From NCBI GenBank assembly GCA_963826795.1, contig CAWGYT010000010.1:62001-126000 (forward strand): DNA of 64,000 nt. The letters run 5' to 3'. Source of the stretch: CAWGYT01 sp963826795 (GTDB taxonomy: Bacteria > Planctomycetota > Planctomycetia > Pirellulales > Pirellulaceae). Position 1 is the first letter of the stretch; every line of letters starts with the position of its first letter. Below, piece by piece: positions 40,557 through 49,457 of the stretch. The translations under genes were made by a program, and so were the position numbers. The notes beneath the pieces are model-generated. The model was not told the DNA's origin. It saw only the letters and a list, made by a program, of their open reading frames with translations, and ran no database searches.

Positions 40557-40911
40557 TCATCGCGGCAGGCGGACACTGGACAGGGAGCCAGAACCGAAGT
40601 AGAAAAAAAACCGCGCCTTCAACTGCCGATTCTCACCCCGCAGCTGCTCGACATTGGCTCCCAGATTCCCGATGCGTCCCACCGCCCGGGCATGCTCCGC
40701 TTTCCAGTAGCCCGCCTGCTGACGCAACTCGAGATTTCGCGCCGCAAATCGGACACTTTCTGCGCAGCACGAGAACTTCCTGCTGCAGGTTCTGGACGAA
40801 CTCCAGCCATCCCGCTTGATCATGAGCCGGAATCCGTTCCAACAGCTGACCGTTCATGACGGCCTCGAATCCCCCCCCACAACTCCCCCGAGACCAGTGA
40901 TTGTTAAACAT
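40557..40911 (-). pseudogene. Remnant of an IS66-like transposase N-terminus
   Basis: The reverse strand shows, in two or three frames, an N-terminal stretch (MNGQLLERIPAHDQAGWLE, VQNLQQEVLVLR) and a coiled coil (ELRQQAGYWKAEHARAVGRI, NVEQLRGENRQLKARFF). The last part is the ELRRQ...YWK...H...A...I..L...V..L..E...LK pattern of the coiled coil that precedes the catalytic domain in IS66-type transposases. The catalytic part is missing and there are frame changes, so it is dead. It lies beside the decayed WD40 gene and close to tRNA-Val. Confidence 0.6.
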
Positions 40912-40976
40912 CGGGTGGGCGAACGTCTTACGGGCAGGTAATCTAAACCTAGAATTCGGCGAGACTTAGGACCGAG

Positions 40977-41050
40977 TGGGCGATACTGGATTTGAACCAG
41001 TGACCTCCGCAATGTGAATGCGGCGCTCTAACCAGCTGAGCCAATCGCCC
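40977..41050 (-). tRNA. tRNA-Val (CAC anticodon)
   Basis: 74 bases. Acceptor stem GGGCGAT pairs with ATCGCCC, with discriminator A. D arm GCTC-AGCTGGTTA-GAGC. Anticodon arm CCGCA-TTCACAT-TGCGG, with CAC at positions 34-36, so it reads GUG valine codons. T arm ACTGG-TTCAAAT-CCAGT. The 3' CCA is not encoded. It lies between a transposase remnant and the tatA genes, in an area rich in decayed DNA, as tRNA genes often are. Confidence 0.97.
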
Positions 41051-41104
41051 AAGTTGTCAGGGCGGCCATCGACTTGCGTCGATTGCGTGGCCGCCGCATC
41101 GGGA

Positions 41105-41431
41105 TCACGAGTTTACCGAATTTGAAGCGGCGTCGGAAGGTGAGTCGTGTGGACCCGGCAGTTCGAACTTGGGGGCCGTCGGCTGATCGGTTTCATCTCG
41201 GTCATCCTCGCCGTACGCGTATGAGCTCGTGCTCGACGCCGAGGACCGCCCGCGGGGCGCCGAATAGATCGTATCGCGGAAGTCCATTTGGGACTGCAGG
41301 TCGGTCAGGCCGCGGCGGAAGTCGCGATAGCTGGACCCCAGCGAGCGAGCCACATCGGGCAACCGTTTACCGAACAGCAACACGGCAACAACGCCAAGCA
41401 CGATGACTTCTTGAAAGCCTAATCCAAACAT
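41105..41431 (-). CDS. tatA: Twin-arginine translocase subunit TatA/B-type
   Basis: 108 aa from ATG 41431. The N-terminal helix (FGLGFQEVIVLGVVAVLLFG) and the following hinge and amphipathic helix (KRLPDVARSLGSSYRDFRRGL) are those of TatA/TatE; the F-G-P/x hinge appears as LLFGKRLPD. The rest is a variable, acidic, disordered tail. It would form the pore for export of folded proteins. A second tatA-like gene lies 158 bases upstream on the same strand; tatC is not in the window. Confidence 0.9.
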   Translation of the reverse strand: MFGLGFQEVIVLGVVAVLLFGKRLPDVARSLGSSYRDFRRGLTDLQSQMDFRDTIYSAPRGRSSASSTSSYAYGEDDRDETDQPTAPKFELPGPHDSPSDAASNSVNS

Positions 41432-41589
41432 CGTTTCATCCCGCCATTGGAAACAGGGAACGGAGTTTGACCCGCGATCAAAACGATCGCGATTAAGCCG
41501 ACTTGGACGCAAATAATGCGACACTCGCGGGCCGTTTCCCTGCGGATCACCTCACCCCGGGACACGCCACCCGATCACGAATTCACCAC

Positions 41590-41811
41590 TCACTCGTCAA
41601 TCTTCTTCGTGGTGTCGTTCCGAATCGAGCGACCGGCTTCTTCGAAGTCGTCATCGATTCCCTGAACCCCCTTCTTGAACTCGACCACTCCGCGTCCGAG
41701 CGATCGCATGACACTTGGGAGACGATGACCGAAGAGCAACAGCAGAATTGCCATCACGATCATCATTTCCAGGGGACCTGGCATGCCGATAAACGCAAAC
41801 AAACCGGACAT
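41590..41811 (-). CDS. tatA: Twin-arginine translocase subunit TatA/E-type, second copy
   Basis: 73 aa from ATG 41811. The helix IGMPGPLEMMIVMAILLLLFG, the hinge GHRLPSVMRSLGRGVVEFKKG, and a short charged tail match TatA/TatE. It shares the hinge and amphipathic helix with its neighbour at 41105-41431 but not the tail, so the two are old paralogues. Confidence 0.88.
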   Translation of the reverse strand: MSGLFAFIGMPGPLEMMIVMAILLLLFGHRLPSVMRSLGRGVVEFKKGVQGIDDDFEEAGRSIRNDTTKKIDE

Positions 41812-42292
41812 CAGATTCGTCCTCGCGCAAAACGTGAATGAGATTGGCAAGAAAAACGGACCCATGTGCGGCGAAAGCGGGCGGGGGCCCGAGTGGGCTA
41901 CGCCAGAACCGACGGGTAAGCGTCCGCGTCCATTCTCGTGGCCTTCGGATTTCCTGATCTTTCGGCAAGCGGGCGCGTGTCTGGAGCAGGCAGCCTGAGG
42001 CGGGGAAGAACGCATCTTCTTCGAAATGATTCTATCCACGTAACGCCATCAATGTCAAACGGCCCCCGGGACGCCCCACGAACGGAACGAATTCCCGGCT
42101 TGAGGTCGGACTCGCCGCGAGCCGGGCCGCGAGCCTGCATCCATGGGAGCTGCGAATTCGTAGGGTAGGCTTCTTTAGGCCTGCCGCGGCCGGCGCGGTC
42201 GGCGAGCCACGCGGTCAGCCCGACGCGTTGCCAATCCCGAGCAGCCGGGCACTCTCGCCCGCATCAAGTCACACCCTGCCCGAACTCGACTC
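41812..42292. other. Gene-free stretch upstream of the second tatA
   Basis: About 480 bases between the divergent tatA and zinc-ribbon genes. No supported frame and no obvious repeat. Promoters of both are expected. Confidence 0.45.
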
Positions 42293-42871
42293 ATGCACAA
42301 GATCTGTTCCGAGTGCGAATTCTACAGTGTTGATCTCTCCATGACGGAATGCCCGGAATGTGCGGCGAACATGCGATTGACGACGCTTCCTCCGGCGGGC
42401 CTTAAGTTAACTGCTTCGGACGAACCGGAGCCGGAGCCTGTGGAACCCGTTCCAAGTGGCGAGGCGCTCGAGCTGCCACTGGCGGTTCGCCTGGCCCAGA
42501 TTGGGACCGGCATTTTCGTATTCTTTGCCGTCTCGCGCTGGGGGACGCGGATCCTGTTGCTTCTGATTGGGTCACGAACAAGCGTCGAGACGTCGGCCCA
42601 GGCGGCGTACCTTTTTGTTTACACAGCCCTGCTCTACGTCTCCGCGTCGCTCGCGGGAGGAGCCGTCGCGGGCGCATGGTCCGTCAACTGGATCCCTCAG
42701 GGACTCGGCGTCGGTTTGGGCGTCCTGGTGTTTCCGCTGATCATCCTGCTGATTTTCGCGCCGGAATCGATCCCGGTTTACCTGATCGGCGTGGTGGTCA
42801 CGACCGCCCTGACCGTCTTGGGGGCCTTCGTGGGCCACAAACTGATTCGGCCGTCGCACTTCGTGGCGTAG
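42293..42871 (+). CDS. Zinc-ribbon membrane protein, hypothetical
   Basis: 192 aa. An N-terminal C-x-x-C...C-x-x-C pair (CSEC and CPEC, 12 residues apart) suggests a small zinc ribbon, followed by an acidic Pro/Glu linker and four hydrophobic segments (IGTGIFVFFAVSRWGTRILLLLIG, AYLFVYTALLYVSASLAGGAVAGAW, GVGLGVLVFPLIILLIF, IGVVVTTALTVLGAFVG). No family recognised. The layout (ribbon plus membrane tail) is common in uncharacterised bacterial proteins. Confidence 0.7.
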   Translation: MHKICSECEFYSVDLSMTECPECAANMRLTTLPPAGLKLTASDEPEPEPVEPVPSGEALELPLAVRLAQIGTGIFVFFAVSRWGTRILLLLIGSRTSVETSAQAAYLFVYTALLYVSASLAGGAVAGAWSVNWIPQGLGVGLGVLVFPLIILLIFAPESIPVYLIGVVVTTALTVLGAFVGHKLIRPSHFVA

Positions 42872-42932
42872 GCAGCTCGGCGGGGACGGCCTGTGGCGGC
42901 ATCCCTGGGCGGCGTTCCTCCGCTTGGTCCCC

Positions 42933-44924
42933 TTAGCGTCGACGCGGCGAGTGGGATCCCGATGCGGCCAATTCAAACACCGGGAGGTAGCGGTAGTAGG
43001 TTTCGAGGCACAAGCAGGCCATGGCGGTCGTGTAGACTCGACCTCCCGTCGCGCCCCACTTGGTTGTTGGGTCCCAGCTGCCCGCCAATTGCCCCTGTGA
43101 TTGCTGTTCTCGCAGCAGGTCCGACGTGAGCCTCTGGTTCCACGCCGTCCAACGTTCGTCCTGGAGCGGATACAGGGCGAGCGTCGCGTAGTAGGCGAAA
43201 TACAGGTCCTGAGTCGAATCCGGCCGGGCGCCATGTCGGGCGACGTAATCGGCGGCCTCCGTCTGCGCGGGCGAGCCAGTTCGATTGCCAAGGAAGGCCC
43301 GACATACCATCGCCTCCGCCGTCATACTTGCCGAGGGGAGCCGGCGGTCGGGCGTATAGCAGGCCAACCCGCCGTACTCACCGAGGGCGACGCGATCGAG
43401 CCATCGGTCGGCACCTCGCCAAACGCGTTCCTGGATCGGCACGCCGGCCGCTTGGGCACTGACGAGCGCCATGACCTGCCATCCCAGTTGACTCGTATCT
43501 CCCCAATCGCCGGCTTGGTACCGCCAGCCACCCGTCGTCGGATGCTGACTGCGGAGCGTAAAGCCGATCGCTCTTTCCAGGGCCGGCCGAAGTCGCGGAT
43601 CGCTCGTCATGATCAACGCTTCGCTGAGCGCGAGGGTCGCTATCCCATGGCAATACATCGCCGTATAGCGACTCGCATCTCCCGCCAAGCTTCCGCTGCC
43701 TGCGGCCTGGCTGTCCAACAGGAACTGCAGGCCACGGCGGACCGCCTCCTGATAATCGCCACTGAAATGTGTTTGCCCGGCACCCAAGAAGGCCAGCAGG
43801 GCCAGCCCCGTCACGGCATTGTCTGCCCGAATCGCGCGATCCTGGTCCGCAAACTCGCGGATCTCACGACCACCTCCCCAGACACTGGTCTGCCAGCGAC
43901 CGTCCTGCCGATCCTGGGACGCTGCCAGCCAAGCGAGGGCCGCTTGAACCGCAGCCTCGGTCTCGAGGGATCCGCCCCGCGAGACTGCCAGTTCCGAGCG
44001 TCGTTCCGGCGACCGTCCTCGGTATCGCGCCGGCAAGGCCACGGCGCCAACGGGAGGCGAGACCTCCGTCAGCGACGCCGCCAAGGCGCCGGCCGCCGCC
44101 AAACCGGCTTCGGAGATCGCGGACGATGCCTCGGCGGGTGTCACGGCGGTCCAGCGATCGTCGGGCAAGGGCGACGCAGGATCCGTCGTTGTCTCGGTTG
44201 ATTTCAAGAGATCTTCGGCGTCGGAATCCATGCGATCGGGCGATGGACTCGCCGCGGCGGCGCCCGGCGATACCTCCGCCTCGCCGTCCGACCGGTCCGG
44301 GGTCGTCAGCGCGAGCGATTCGGCGGGAGTTTCGTCGCGCGTTGGATCGGGCAGACCAGAGTCTTCCCCCGATCCGGACAGTGCCTCCGGTAGCGGCCGT
44401 GACGTCACCGCTTCGGGCGAACTGGCCAAGTCGTCGGCAAATGCCTCATCGGCCGGGATATCTCCGCTGGAATCGACCGGCGGAGCGCGCAATGAAGCCG
44501 CCTCCTGATCGGCGGACTCCAACGGCAACGGCTCGGAGGTTACGGCTCGTGCAGCCAACAGCCCATCGGCGTCCGCGGTCGCCGATTGCATGGCCTCGGG
44601 CGAGGACCGGGCGTCAACCGCACTCGCCGCGTCCAACTCATCAATCCAATGGACACGGATGCTCGCGGTCCCAGCCGAATGGCCCACGGGGTCGGGAAAC
44701 CAATTGGTCAACGAAGCGCACCCCAGCAAGATCATATGAGCCCAAACCGAGAGGAGAATGCATTTGCTGAGCGGTTTCGCCTCGCCGCGGCGGGACAGCA
44801 TTAAAAAGATCAGCGTCGCGGAAAGCGAAATCACGGCTCCGCCCAGAACCAACCAGGGACCCGAGCGGATTGCCGCGAGCGGCATCAGCGGACTGAACGC
44901 GGGGTGATCCAGGGCGACACTCAT
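42933..44924 (-). CDS. Membrane-anchored protein with squalene-cyclase/prenyltransferase-like repeats
   Basis: 663 aa from ATG 44924; a longer frame to 44972 exists. Two membrane spans at the N-terminus (WLVLGGAVISLSATLIFLML and CILLSVWAHMILLGCAS) are followed by about 240 residues of low-complexity Ala/Ser/Asp/Glu-rich linker. The last 330 residues are an alpha/alpha barrel of the squalene-hopene cyclase/prenyltransferase type: repeated WLAASQDRQDGRW, GLALLAFLGAGQTH, LRSQHPTTGGWRYQAGD and AWNQRLTSDLL motifs. The catalytic DXDD of true cyclases is not seen. It is the last gene of the TPR-ExbB-ExbD operon, 55 bases after ExbD, and is probably a periplasmic partner rather than an enzyme. Confidence 0.8.
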   Translation of the reverse strand: MSVALDHPAFSPLMPLAAIRSGPWLVLGGAVISLSATLIFLMLSRRGEAKPLSKCILLSVWAHMILLGCASLTNWFPDPVGHSAGTASIRVHWIDELDAASAVDARSSPEAMQSATADADGLLAARAVTSEPLPLESADQEAASLRAPPVDSSGDIPADEAFADDLASSPEAVTSRPLPEALSGSGEDSGLPDPTRDETPAESLALTTPDRSDGEAEVSPGAAAASPSPDRMDSDAEDLLKSTETTTDPASPLPDDRWTAVTPAEASSAISEAGLAAAGALAASLTEVSPPVGAVALPARYRGRSPERRSELAVSRGGSLETEAAVQAALAWLAASQDRQDGRWQTSVWGGGREIREFADQDRAIRADNAVTGLALLAFLGAGQTHFSGDYQEAVRRGLQFLLDSQAAGSGSLAGDASRYTAMYCHGIATLALSEALIMTSDPRLRPALERAIGFTLRSQHPTTGGWRYQAGDWGDTSQLGWQVMALVSAQAAGVPIQERVWRGADRWLDRVALGEYGGLACYTPDRRLPSASMTAEAMVCRAFLGNRTGSPAQTEAADYVARHGARPDSTQDLYFAYYATLALYPLQDERWTAWNQRLTSDLLREQQSQGQLAGSWDPTTKWGATGGRVYTTAMACLCLETYYRYLPVFELAASGSHSPRRR

Positions 44925-44979
44925 GATGGCGGACCCGACTTCGCAAGTGAGGCGATGAGGATGACGTGCCACGGGCGTC

Positions 44980-45399
44980 TCACGGTGCCGGCCCGTCCAG
45001 TTGAACCGAGATGCCGAGATCGCGGATACCCGACTGCCGGCATGCGTTCAGCACCGTCGCAACGGATTGGAACGGACCGGCGGCGTCGCCTCGCACGACG
45101 ACTCCAAGTTCCGGGGTTAGCGCCAGGGCCTGTCGCAGCTCCGTTTGCAATTGCCCCACCGTCACGGGCTGTTGGTCCAAGTAGATCGATCCATCCTGAA
45201 AGACATTGACGACACGACGCGTCGTGACGCTCGTCAAGGCGCCCAGCTGGCTGACGTGCGGCACGTCCAGCGTGACGGTCCGCTCGAGTTCGGCAAACTT
45301 CGTCCCGACCATGAAGAAGATGATCAGCAGGAACACGATGTCGATCATCGGCGTCAGATTCAATTCGGGTCCCTGGTCTTGGTAGGTCTTCAGTGGCAT
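44980..45399 (-). CDS. ExbD/TolR-type biopolymer transport protein
   Basis: 139 aa. One membrane helix near the N-terminus, LNLTPMIDIVFLLIIFFMV, contains the conserved proton-handling Asp (in MIDIVF). The periplasmic domain has VTLDVPHVSQ, DGSIYLDQQPV and VVRGDAAGPFQSVATVLNACR as in the ExbD family. It works with ExbB to turn the proton gradient into mechanical work on an outer-membrane or periplasmic partner. Its start lies 90 bases after the ExbB stop. Confidence 0.94.
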   Translation of the reverse strand: MPLKTYQDQGPELNLTPMIDIVFLLIIFFMVGTKFAELERTVTLDVPHVSQLGALTSVTTRRVVNVFQDGSIYLDQQPVTVGQLQTELRQALALTPELGVVVRGDAAGPFQSVATVLNACRQSGIRDLGISVQLDGPAP

Positions 45400-45489
45400 G
45401 GTGATGTGTTCCTTTCACGAGGCCGCACCCGGCGTGGGATTGGCCGGCTCCGTTGGATCCGGCGCTTAAGGTCGTGCCGACCGTGGCCC

Positions 45490-46341
45490 CTAGGCGGCGC
45501 GGGCTGACTTGGCCGGCTTCTTTGCGGGCTGCCCTCGCCAACCATCTGCCGAGATGGCGTTGACAACGTCCTGTCCCAGCGCATCGATTTCAATCACTAG
45601 CCGGTCCACGCGTCCCACAAAGTAGAGGTGAGCCATGATGGCCGGTATGGCGACGCTGAGGCCGCTGGCGGTGGTCAGCAAGGCCTGGCTGATCCCCGCT
45701 GCCAGGAGTTCGGGCCGCCCCATCGCATCCGACGTCGCGATGGCATTGAAAGCCGTGATCATCCCCAGCACAGTCCCGAGCAGCCCGAGCAGTGGACTGA
45801 TCGTTGAAATCCCGTGAAACAACCGGAGGTATTTCCGCAACCGATTGGCAACTCGCTCTCCCGCATCCAGGACCGCTTGCTCAACCTCGACCGATGGCCG
45901 TCCCCATTTGCGGACGGCCGCCCCGAAGACTTCAGCCACCGGGCTGCGGTTGTCTTCGCACAATTGCAGTGCCTCGGCGGCTTCCAACTCGTCCTCCCGC
46001 AATTGATGGATGAACCGTTTGACGAACGGTCCCGGGATCACGCGGCCCGCCCGCAGGAAAATCGCTCTCTCAAAAACAAAGATGAACAGAACGAATGAGC
46101 AGATGCCGATCGGAACCATCATGGGACCGCCATCGCGGAGCATCTGCAGAAGACTTCGTGTCGCGATTCGTTGTTCGCTGGTCGGCGTCTGCGGCGCGTT
46201 TGCCAGCCCTGAACGAGCCATGACCGAATCGGCAACGGGGTCCGCCTGAGCCCAAGTCAATCCGGGCTTGCTCGACCCGACGACAAGCAGCAATAGCACT
46301 CCCGCCAACACGCGGACTGGGTCTCGGAACGTTGCCTTCAT
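45490..46341 (-). CDS. ExbB/TolQ/MotA-type proton channel protein
   Basis: 283 aa from ATG 46341; the frame is open further to 46809 but that part lies antisense within the TPR gene. An N-terminal signal-like segment (VRVLAGVLLLLVVGSSKPGLTWA) precedes three membrane helices: MVPIGICSFVLFIFVFERAIFL, then STISPLLGLLGTVLGMITAFNAI and QALLTTASGLSVAIPAIMAHLYFV. The last two hold the usual TolQ/ExbB motifs. The start overlaps the TPR stop as ATGA (46338-46341), so the genes are translationally coupled. Confidence 0.93.
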   Translation of the reverse strand: MKATFRDPVRVLAGVLLLLVVGSSKPGLTWAQADPVADSVMARSGLANAPQTPTSEQRIATRSLLQMLRDGGPMMVPIGICSFVLFIFVFERAIFLRAGRVIPGPFVKRFIHQLREDELEAAEALQLCEDNRSPVAEVFGAAVRKWGRPSVEVEQAVLDAGERVANRLRKYLRLFHGISTISPLLGLLGTVLGMITAFNAIATSDAMGRPELLAAGISQALLTTASGLSVAIPAIMAHLYFVGRVDRLVIEIDALGQDVVNAISADGWRGQPAKKPAKSARAA

Positions 46342-49016
46342 TCTTTCCCTTTCGTTAGCGGCGCAGTCGGAAGCGTATCGGCAGCTTGGATCGACACCGG
46401 CAGCCGATCCAGTTCCGTTGTCGCGCGTTCGCCGGATCGCTCGTCGAGTCGGAGTGCCGACCCATCGTCCGAGGACGTTCGGCCCTCTTTGTCGGCACTC
46501 GCTTCGCCAAATGGTTGCCCCAGCCCAGGGGCGTGGTCGGTGTCGCTCAAGTGCTCCTGGCACGTGGCCGCAAATGCTTGGGCCTGCGACCGGAGATGGT
46601 CCGCGAGCGGCTCGGCCAACAGCGAAGTTGTCGCATCGAGCGCACGCTGCCACTGCTGCTGGTCGCCCCAGATCTGGGCGAGTCGCAAATGAATCCTCTG
46701 TCGGTCGGAGACGGTGAGGGTCGCCGTGCCGTCCCGCACCGCCTCCAGACGGTAAACGGCACTGTCGTAATCGCCAATTTGGGTCAAGACCTCTGCCGAA
46801 GCGAGACAAGCGGGAATAAATAAGGAGGACGCAGGATAGCCTGCCAAGAGCTCATCCAAGGTCCGCAAGGCCGCCTGCCCGTCTTGCTGAACCACGGCGA
46901 TCTGGGCCTTCAAAAACAGCACATGCGGTCGCACTCGCAATTCCGGTTCGGCCGGAGACCGCGTCAGTAGCTCGTCCACCCATTGCTGCGCGGCATCGAG
47001 CTCGTCGTGCTCAAAAGCGAGTCGGGCAAGCCGATACGTGACGTCCGCCCAGTAGGGATGTCCCGATCCCCGCGCGTGCAGTTCCAGGAAATACTTCCGC
47101 GCGTCGGCCAGCCGATCGGCCTCGGAACACGTCCAAGCAAGCCGGTAGGTCAGGGCATCGACCGCGGCAGCGTCCGTCGCGCGTCCCCGTGCCTGCTCCA
47201 GAAGATCAATCGCCCTCCCGAGCTGATGCGCGTCACAAAGCGAATCGGCCACCTTCAGATCGGCGCGCCACCGGTCGGAATGAGTGGGATAGTCCACAAT
47301 AAAGCGTCCGTACGCCTCCCGTGCCGTCTCGCCCCGGCCGGTCCGCTCGCAAGCCGACGCGTAGGCCAGCACGTCCTCAGGCCGACGCTCCGAGACGGAC
47401 AGGCTCGCGAATAACTGCTCGAATCGGCTGACAGCCTCCGTCAAATCCTCGCGGCGCAGATGGCACCAGGCGAGTCCCGATAGTGCCGCAAGCCGATCGG
47501 ATCTTGCCGTCAGGACGGACAATTGCCGCTGGTAGCTCGCGATGGCTCGCGCAAACTGACCATCGCGGATCGCCGCCTTGGCATACCCGGTCGTGGCCCG
47601 GCGAAAGTACCAGTCGCCCTGTGAAGACGGTTGCCAGTCCAAGATCACGCGCCAGGCGTCGTCCGGCCGTTGCTGCCGAATCAAGAGTGACACCAACCTG
47701 CCGCGGACGCGGTCGCGGAATACGCCGTCCGTCACCGCCTGTAACGCACGCACCAAGTGCGTCTCGGCTGCGCCCGCGTCGCCCAGCTCGGCCGCAGCGA
47801 GTGACTGCGCATAGGCGACCCGCCCGACAAACTCGGATCTCAGATCCGTCGTCTGGATCTGGTTGAGCACGTCGAGGGACTCGTTAAATTGTCCCTCGCC
47901 GTGATAGGCCTGAGCGAGCGAGTACAAGGTCGTCGCCCGGTCCAAATCCGAGAGCTCGCCGGAATCAGGATAGGCCAGACGCTTGAAGATTTCCAGCGCG
48001 CGGGAGAACTCGTGCCGCCGAAGACATAGCTCCCCTTCCATCCGCTCAGCCTCCCGGCGACGTTCGTGCGAGAGCTCGCCTTCACGAATCCTGGCAAGCT
48101 GCCAGAGGGCCTCGTCGATTCGCCCGGCTTCGATAGCAAGTCGTCCCAAGACCAGGCGACTGTCCTGGACCAGTTCGGGAGCAGCCCCAGTTCGAATCAC
48201 GGCCTCTAAACGGGGCCGAGCTGCCTCGGGCTGGTTCAGTTCGGCGTAGATCACCGCGGCATGATAGCTCGCCAAAGCGGTTCGCCGGGGATCGTCGTTC
48301 TGTTGGACCACGCCTTCCAAGTCACGCAGGGCAGCGTGTGCCTGTCCAGCTTGCCACTGAGCCAGACCGTGCCAATAACGCCAACGCGACGTGCGTTGAC
48401 TTTCCGTCACGTCCTGCTCCAAGGCACCCAGTTGCGTGAACATCTCCGGCGCCCGGCGGTCCCGGAAAGCGATCTCGATCAATCGGTAGCGACACGCCGC
48501 TGCCAATGGGCCGGACGGATACTGGGAAATCGACTCGTCCAACAACTGCTTTCCCGCCGTGCGATCGCCCCGATCGAGCGACAGAAACGCCAGGTAGGGC
48601 AGGGCGGTCTGCACCAGGGTATCGGAAGGGTAGGTGGCCATGAATTCCCGCAGTCGTCGTGCCGCAGCCTCCAACTGGCCAGAAAAGTACAAGCACTCGC
48701 CCAATCGAAACATGGCGCGAGCACGCAACGGATGCCCTTCATGCTGCTCCAAGAACTGCTGGTAGCGAACCGCCGCCTGGCGATAGCGGGCGAGCTGCAC
48801 CCAGGACTCCGCTTGGTAGAACTCGCACTCGGCCTGCCGTGGATGCGGAGGGTCGTTGCCAATCAGTCGCTCGAACGCCTCGCTGGCAGCCTCCCATTGG
48901 GCACTCGCGTAGTACCCCGCGGCGCGGGTGAATTCGTCGGCATGGGCAATCCGTGAGGCGACCCCCACTTGCAACAACGGGAACATCAAGAGAACCGTGA
49001 TCCGGATCCATGACAC
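46338..49016 (-). CDS. Exported tetratricopeptide repeat protein
   Basis: 892 aa from GTG 49016, with GAGGTG upstream and a signal peptide (WIRITVLLMFPLLQVGVASRIAHA). Then come about 20 helical hairpin repeats of TPR type (GYYASAQWEAASEAFERL, CEFYQAESWVQLARYRQAA, AMFRLGECLYFSGQLEAAARR and many more) across residues of about 30-800, and a charged, disordered tail. Such long periplasmic TPR proteins act as scaffolds. It is the first main gene of the operon, with ATGA coupling to the ExbB gene, so it is probably the periplasmic part of an ExbBD-driven envelope machine. Confidence 0.88.
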   Translation of the reverse strand: MSWIRITVLLMFPLLQVGVASRIAHADEFTRAAGYYASAQWEAASEAFERLIGNDPPHPRQAECEFYQAESWVQLARYRQAAVRYQQFLEQHEGHPLRARAMFRLGECLYFSGQLEAAARRLREFMATYPSDTLVQTALPYLAFLSLDRGDRTAGKQLLDESISQYPSGPLAAACRYRLIEIAFRDRRAPEMFTQLGALEQDVTESQRTSRWRYWHGLAQWQAGQAHAALRDLEGVVQQNDDPRRTALASYHAAVIYAELNQPEAARPRLEAVIRTGAAPELVQDSRLVLGRLAIEAGRIDEALWQLARIREGELSHERRREAERMEGELCLRRHEFSRALEIFKRLAYPDSGELSDLDRATTLYSLAQAYHGEGQFNESLDVLNQIQTTDLRSEFVGRVAYAQSLAAAELGDAGAAETHLVRALQAVTDGVFRDRVRGRLVSLLIRQQRPDDAWRVILDWQPSSQGDWYFRRATTGYAKAAIRDGQFARAIASYQRQLSVLTARSDRLAALSGLAWCHLRREDLTEAVSRFEQLFASLSVSERRPEDVLAYASACERTGRGETAREAYGRFIVDYPTHSDRWRADLKVADSLCDAHQLGRAIDLLEQARGRATDAAAVDALTYRLAWTCSEADRLADARKYFLELHARGSGHPYWADVTYRLARLAFEHDELDAAQQWVDELLTRSPAEPELRVRPHVLFLKAQIAVVQQDGQAALRTLDELLAGYPASSLFIPACLASAEVLTQIGDYDSAVYRLEAVRDGTATLTVSDRQRIHLRLAQIWGDQQQWQRALDATTSLLAEPLADHLRSQAQAFAATCQEHLSDTDHAPGLGQPFGEASADKEGRTSSDDGSALRLDERSGERATTELDRLPVSIQAADTLPTAPLTKGKE

Positions 49017-49021
49017 CGTGC

Positions 49022-49237
49022 TCACCTCTGTCGCCAAGCCGCCGGTTGGCCAACCCCTCGCAGTCGAAGCCCAGTCAGAACCGCCAGGATAAGCGACAGA
49101 AAGCCGGCTAATAGCCAGGGATTCGCCGATCCCAAGGACCCGCTGGTCCCTGCATCGCCATCGATCTTGGACCACAACCACACGATCGACCAACCTGCCT
49201 GCCCCACGATTTCGCACCCCCGATCTGATGCTTCCAA
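49022..49237 (-). CDS. Possible small membrane protein upstream of the TPR gene
   Basis: 71 codons from ATG 49237; the stop is five bases before the GTG start of the TPR gene, whose ribosome site falls within the end of this frame. One clear hydrophobic helix (PWLLAGFLSLILAVLTGLRL) sits at residues of about 40-60. The position and helix favour a real gene that is coupled to the TPR protein, but no homologue is recognised and small frames do occur by chance here. Confidence 0.4.
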   Translation of the reverse strand: MEASDRGCEIVGQAGWSIVWLWSKIDGDAGTSGSLGSANPWLLAGFLSLILAVLTGLRLRGVGQPAAWRQR

Positions 49238-49457
49238 TTCGGACTGAACCTATCGTCCGTTTGATCTATCGACTAACCAAATCGCTACGGAAAGAAACGT
49301 CGCGCTGCGCCGCACAATCGACAAGCCAAACCGAGGCTACCTGGACCCCGCAAAATGCCAGCGAATGCCTCGCCTTGCGACCCATTCGGACATTGGCAAC
49401 TCGATTCGGGGCCAAGCGATTGCGTCGATCTCCGCACGACGCTCCGTACGATCTCGC

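Noticed and set aside
46342..46809. N-terminal extension of ExbB
   Set aside because: It is antisense-frame sequence within the TPR gene and the ATG at 46341 has the ATGA overlap expected of an operon.
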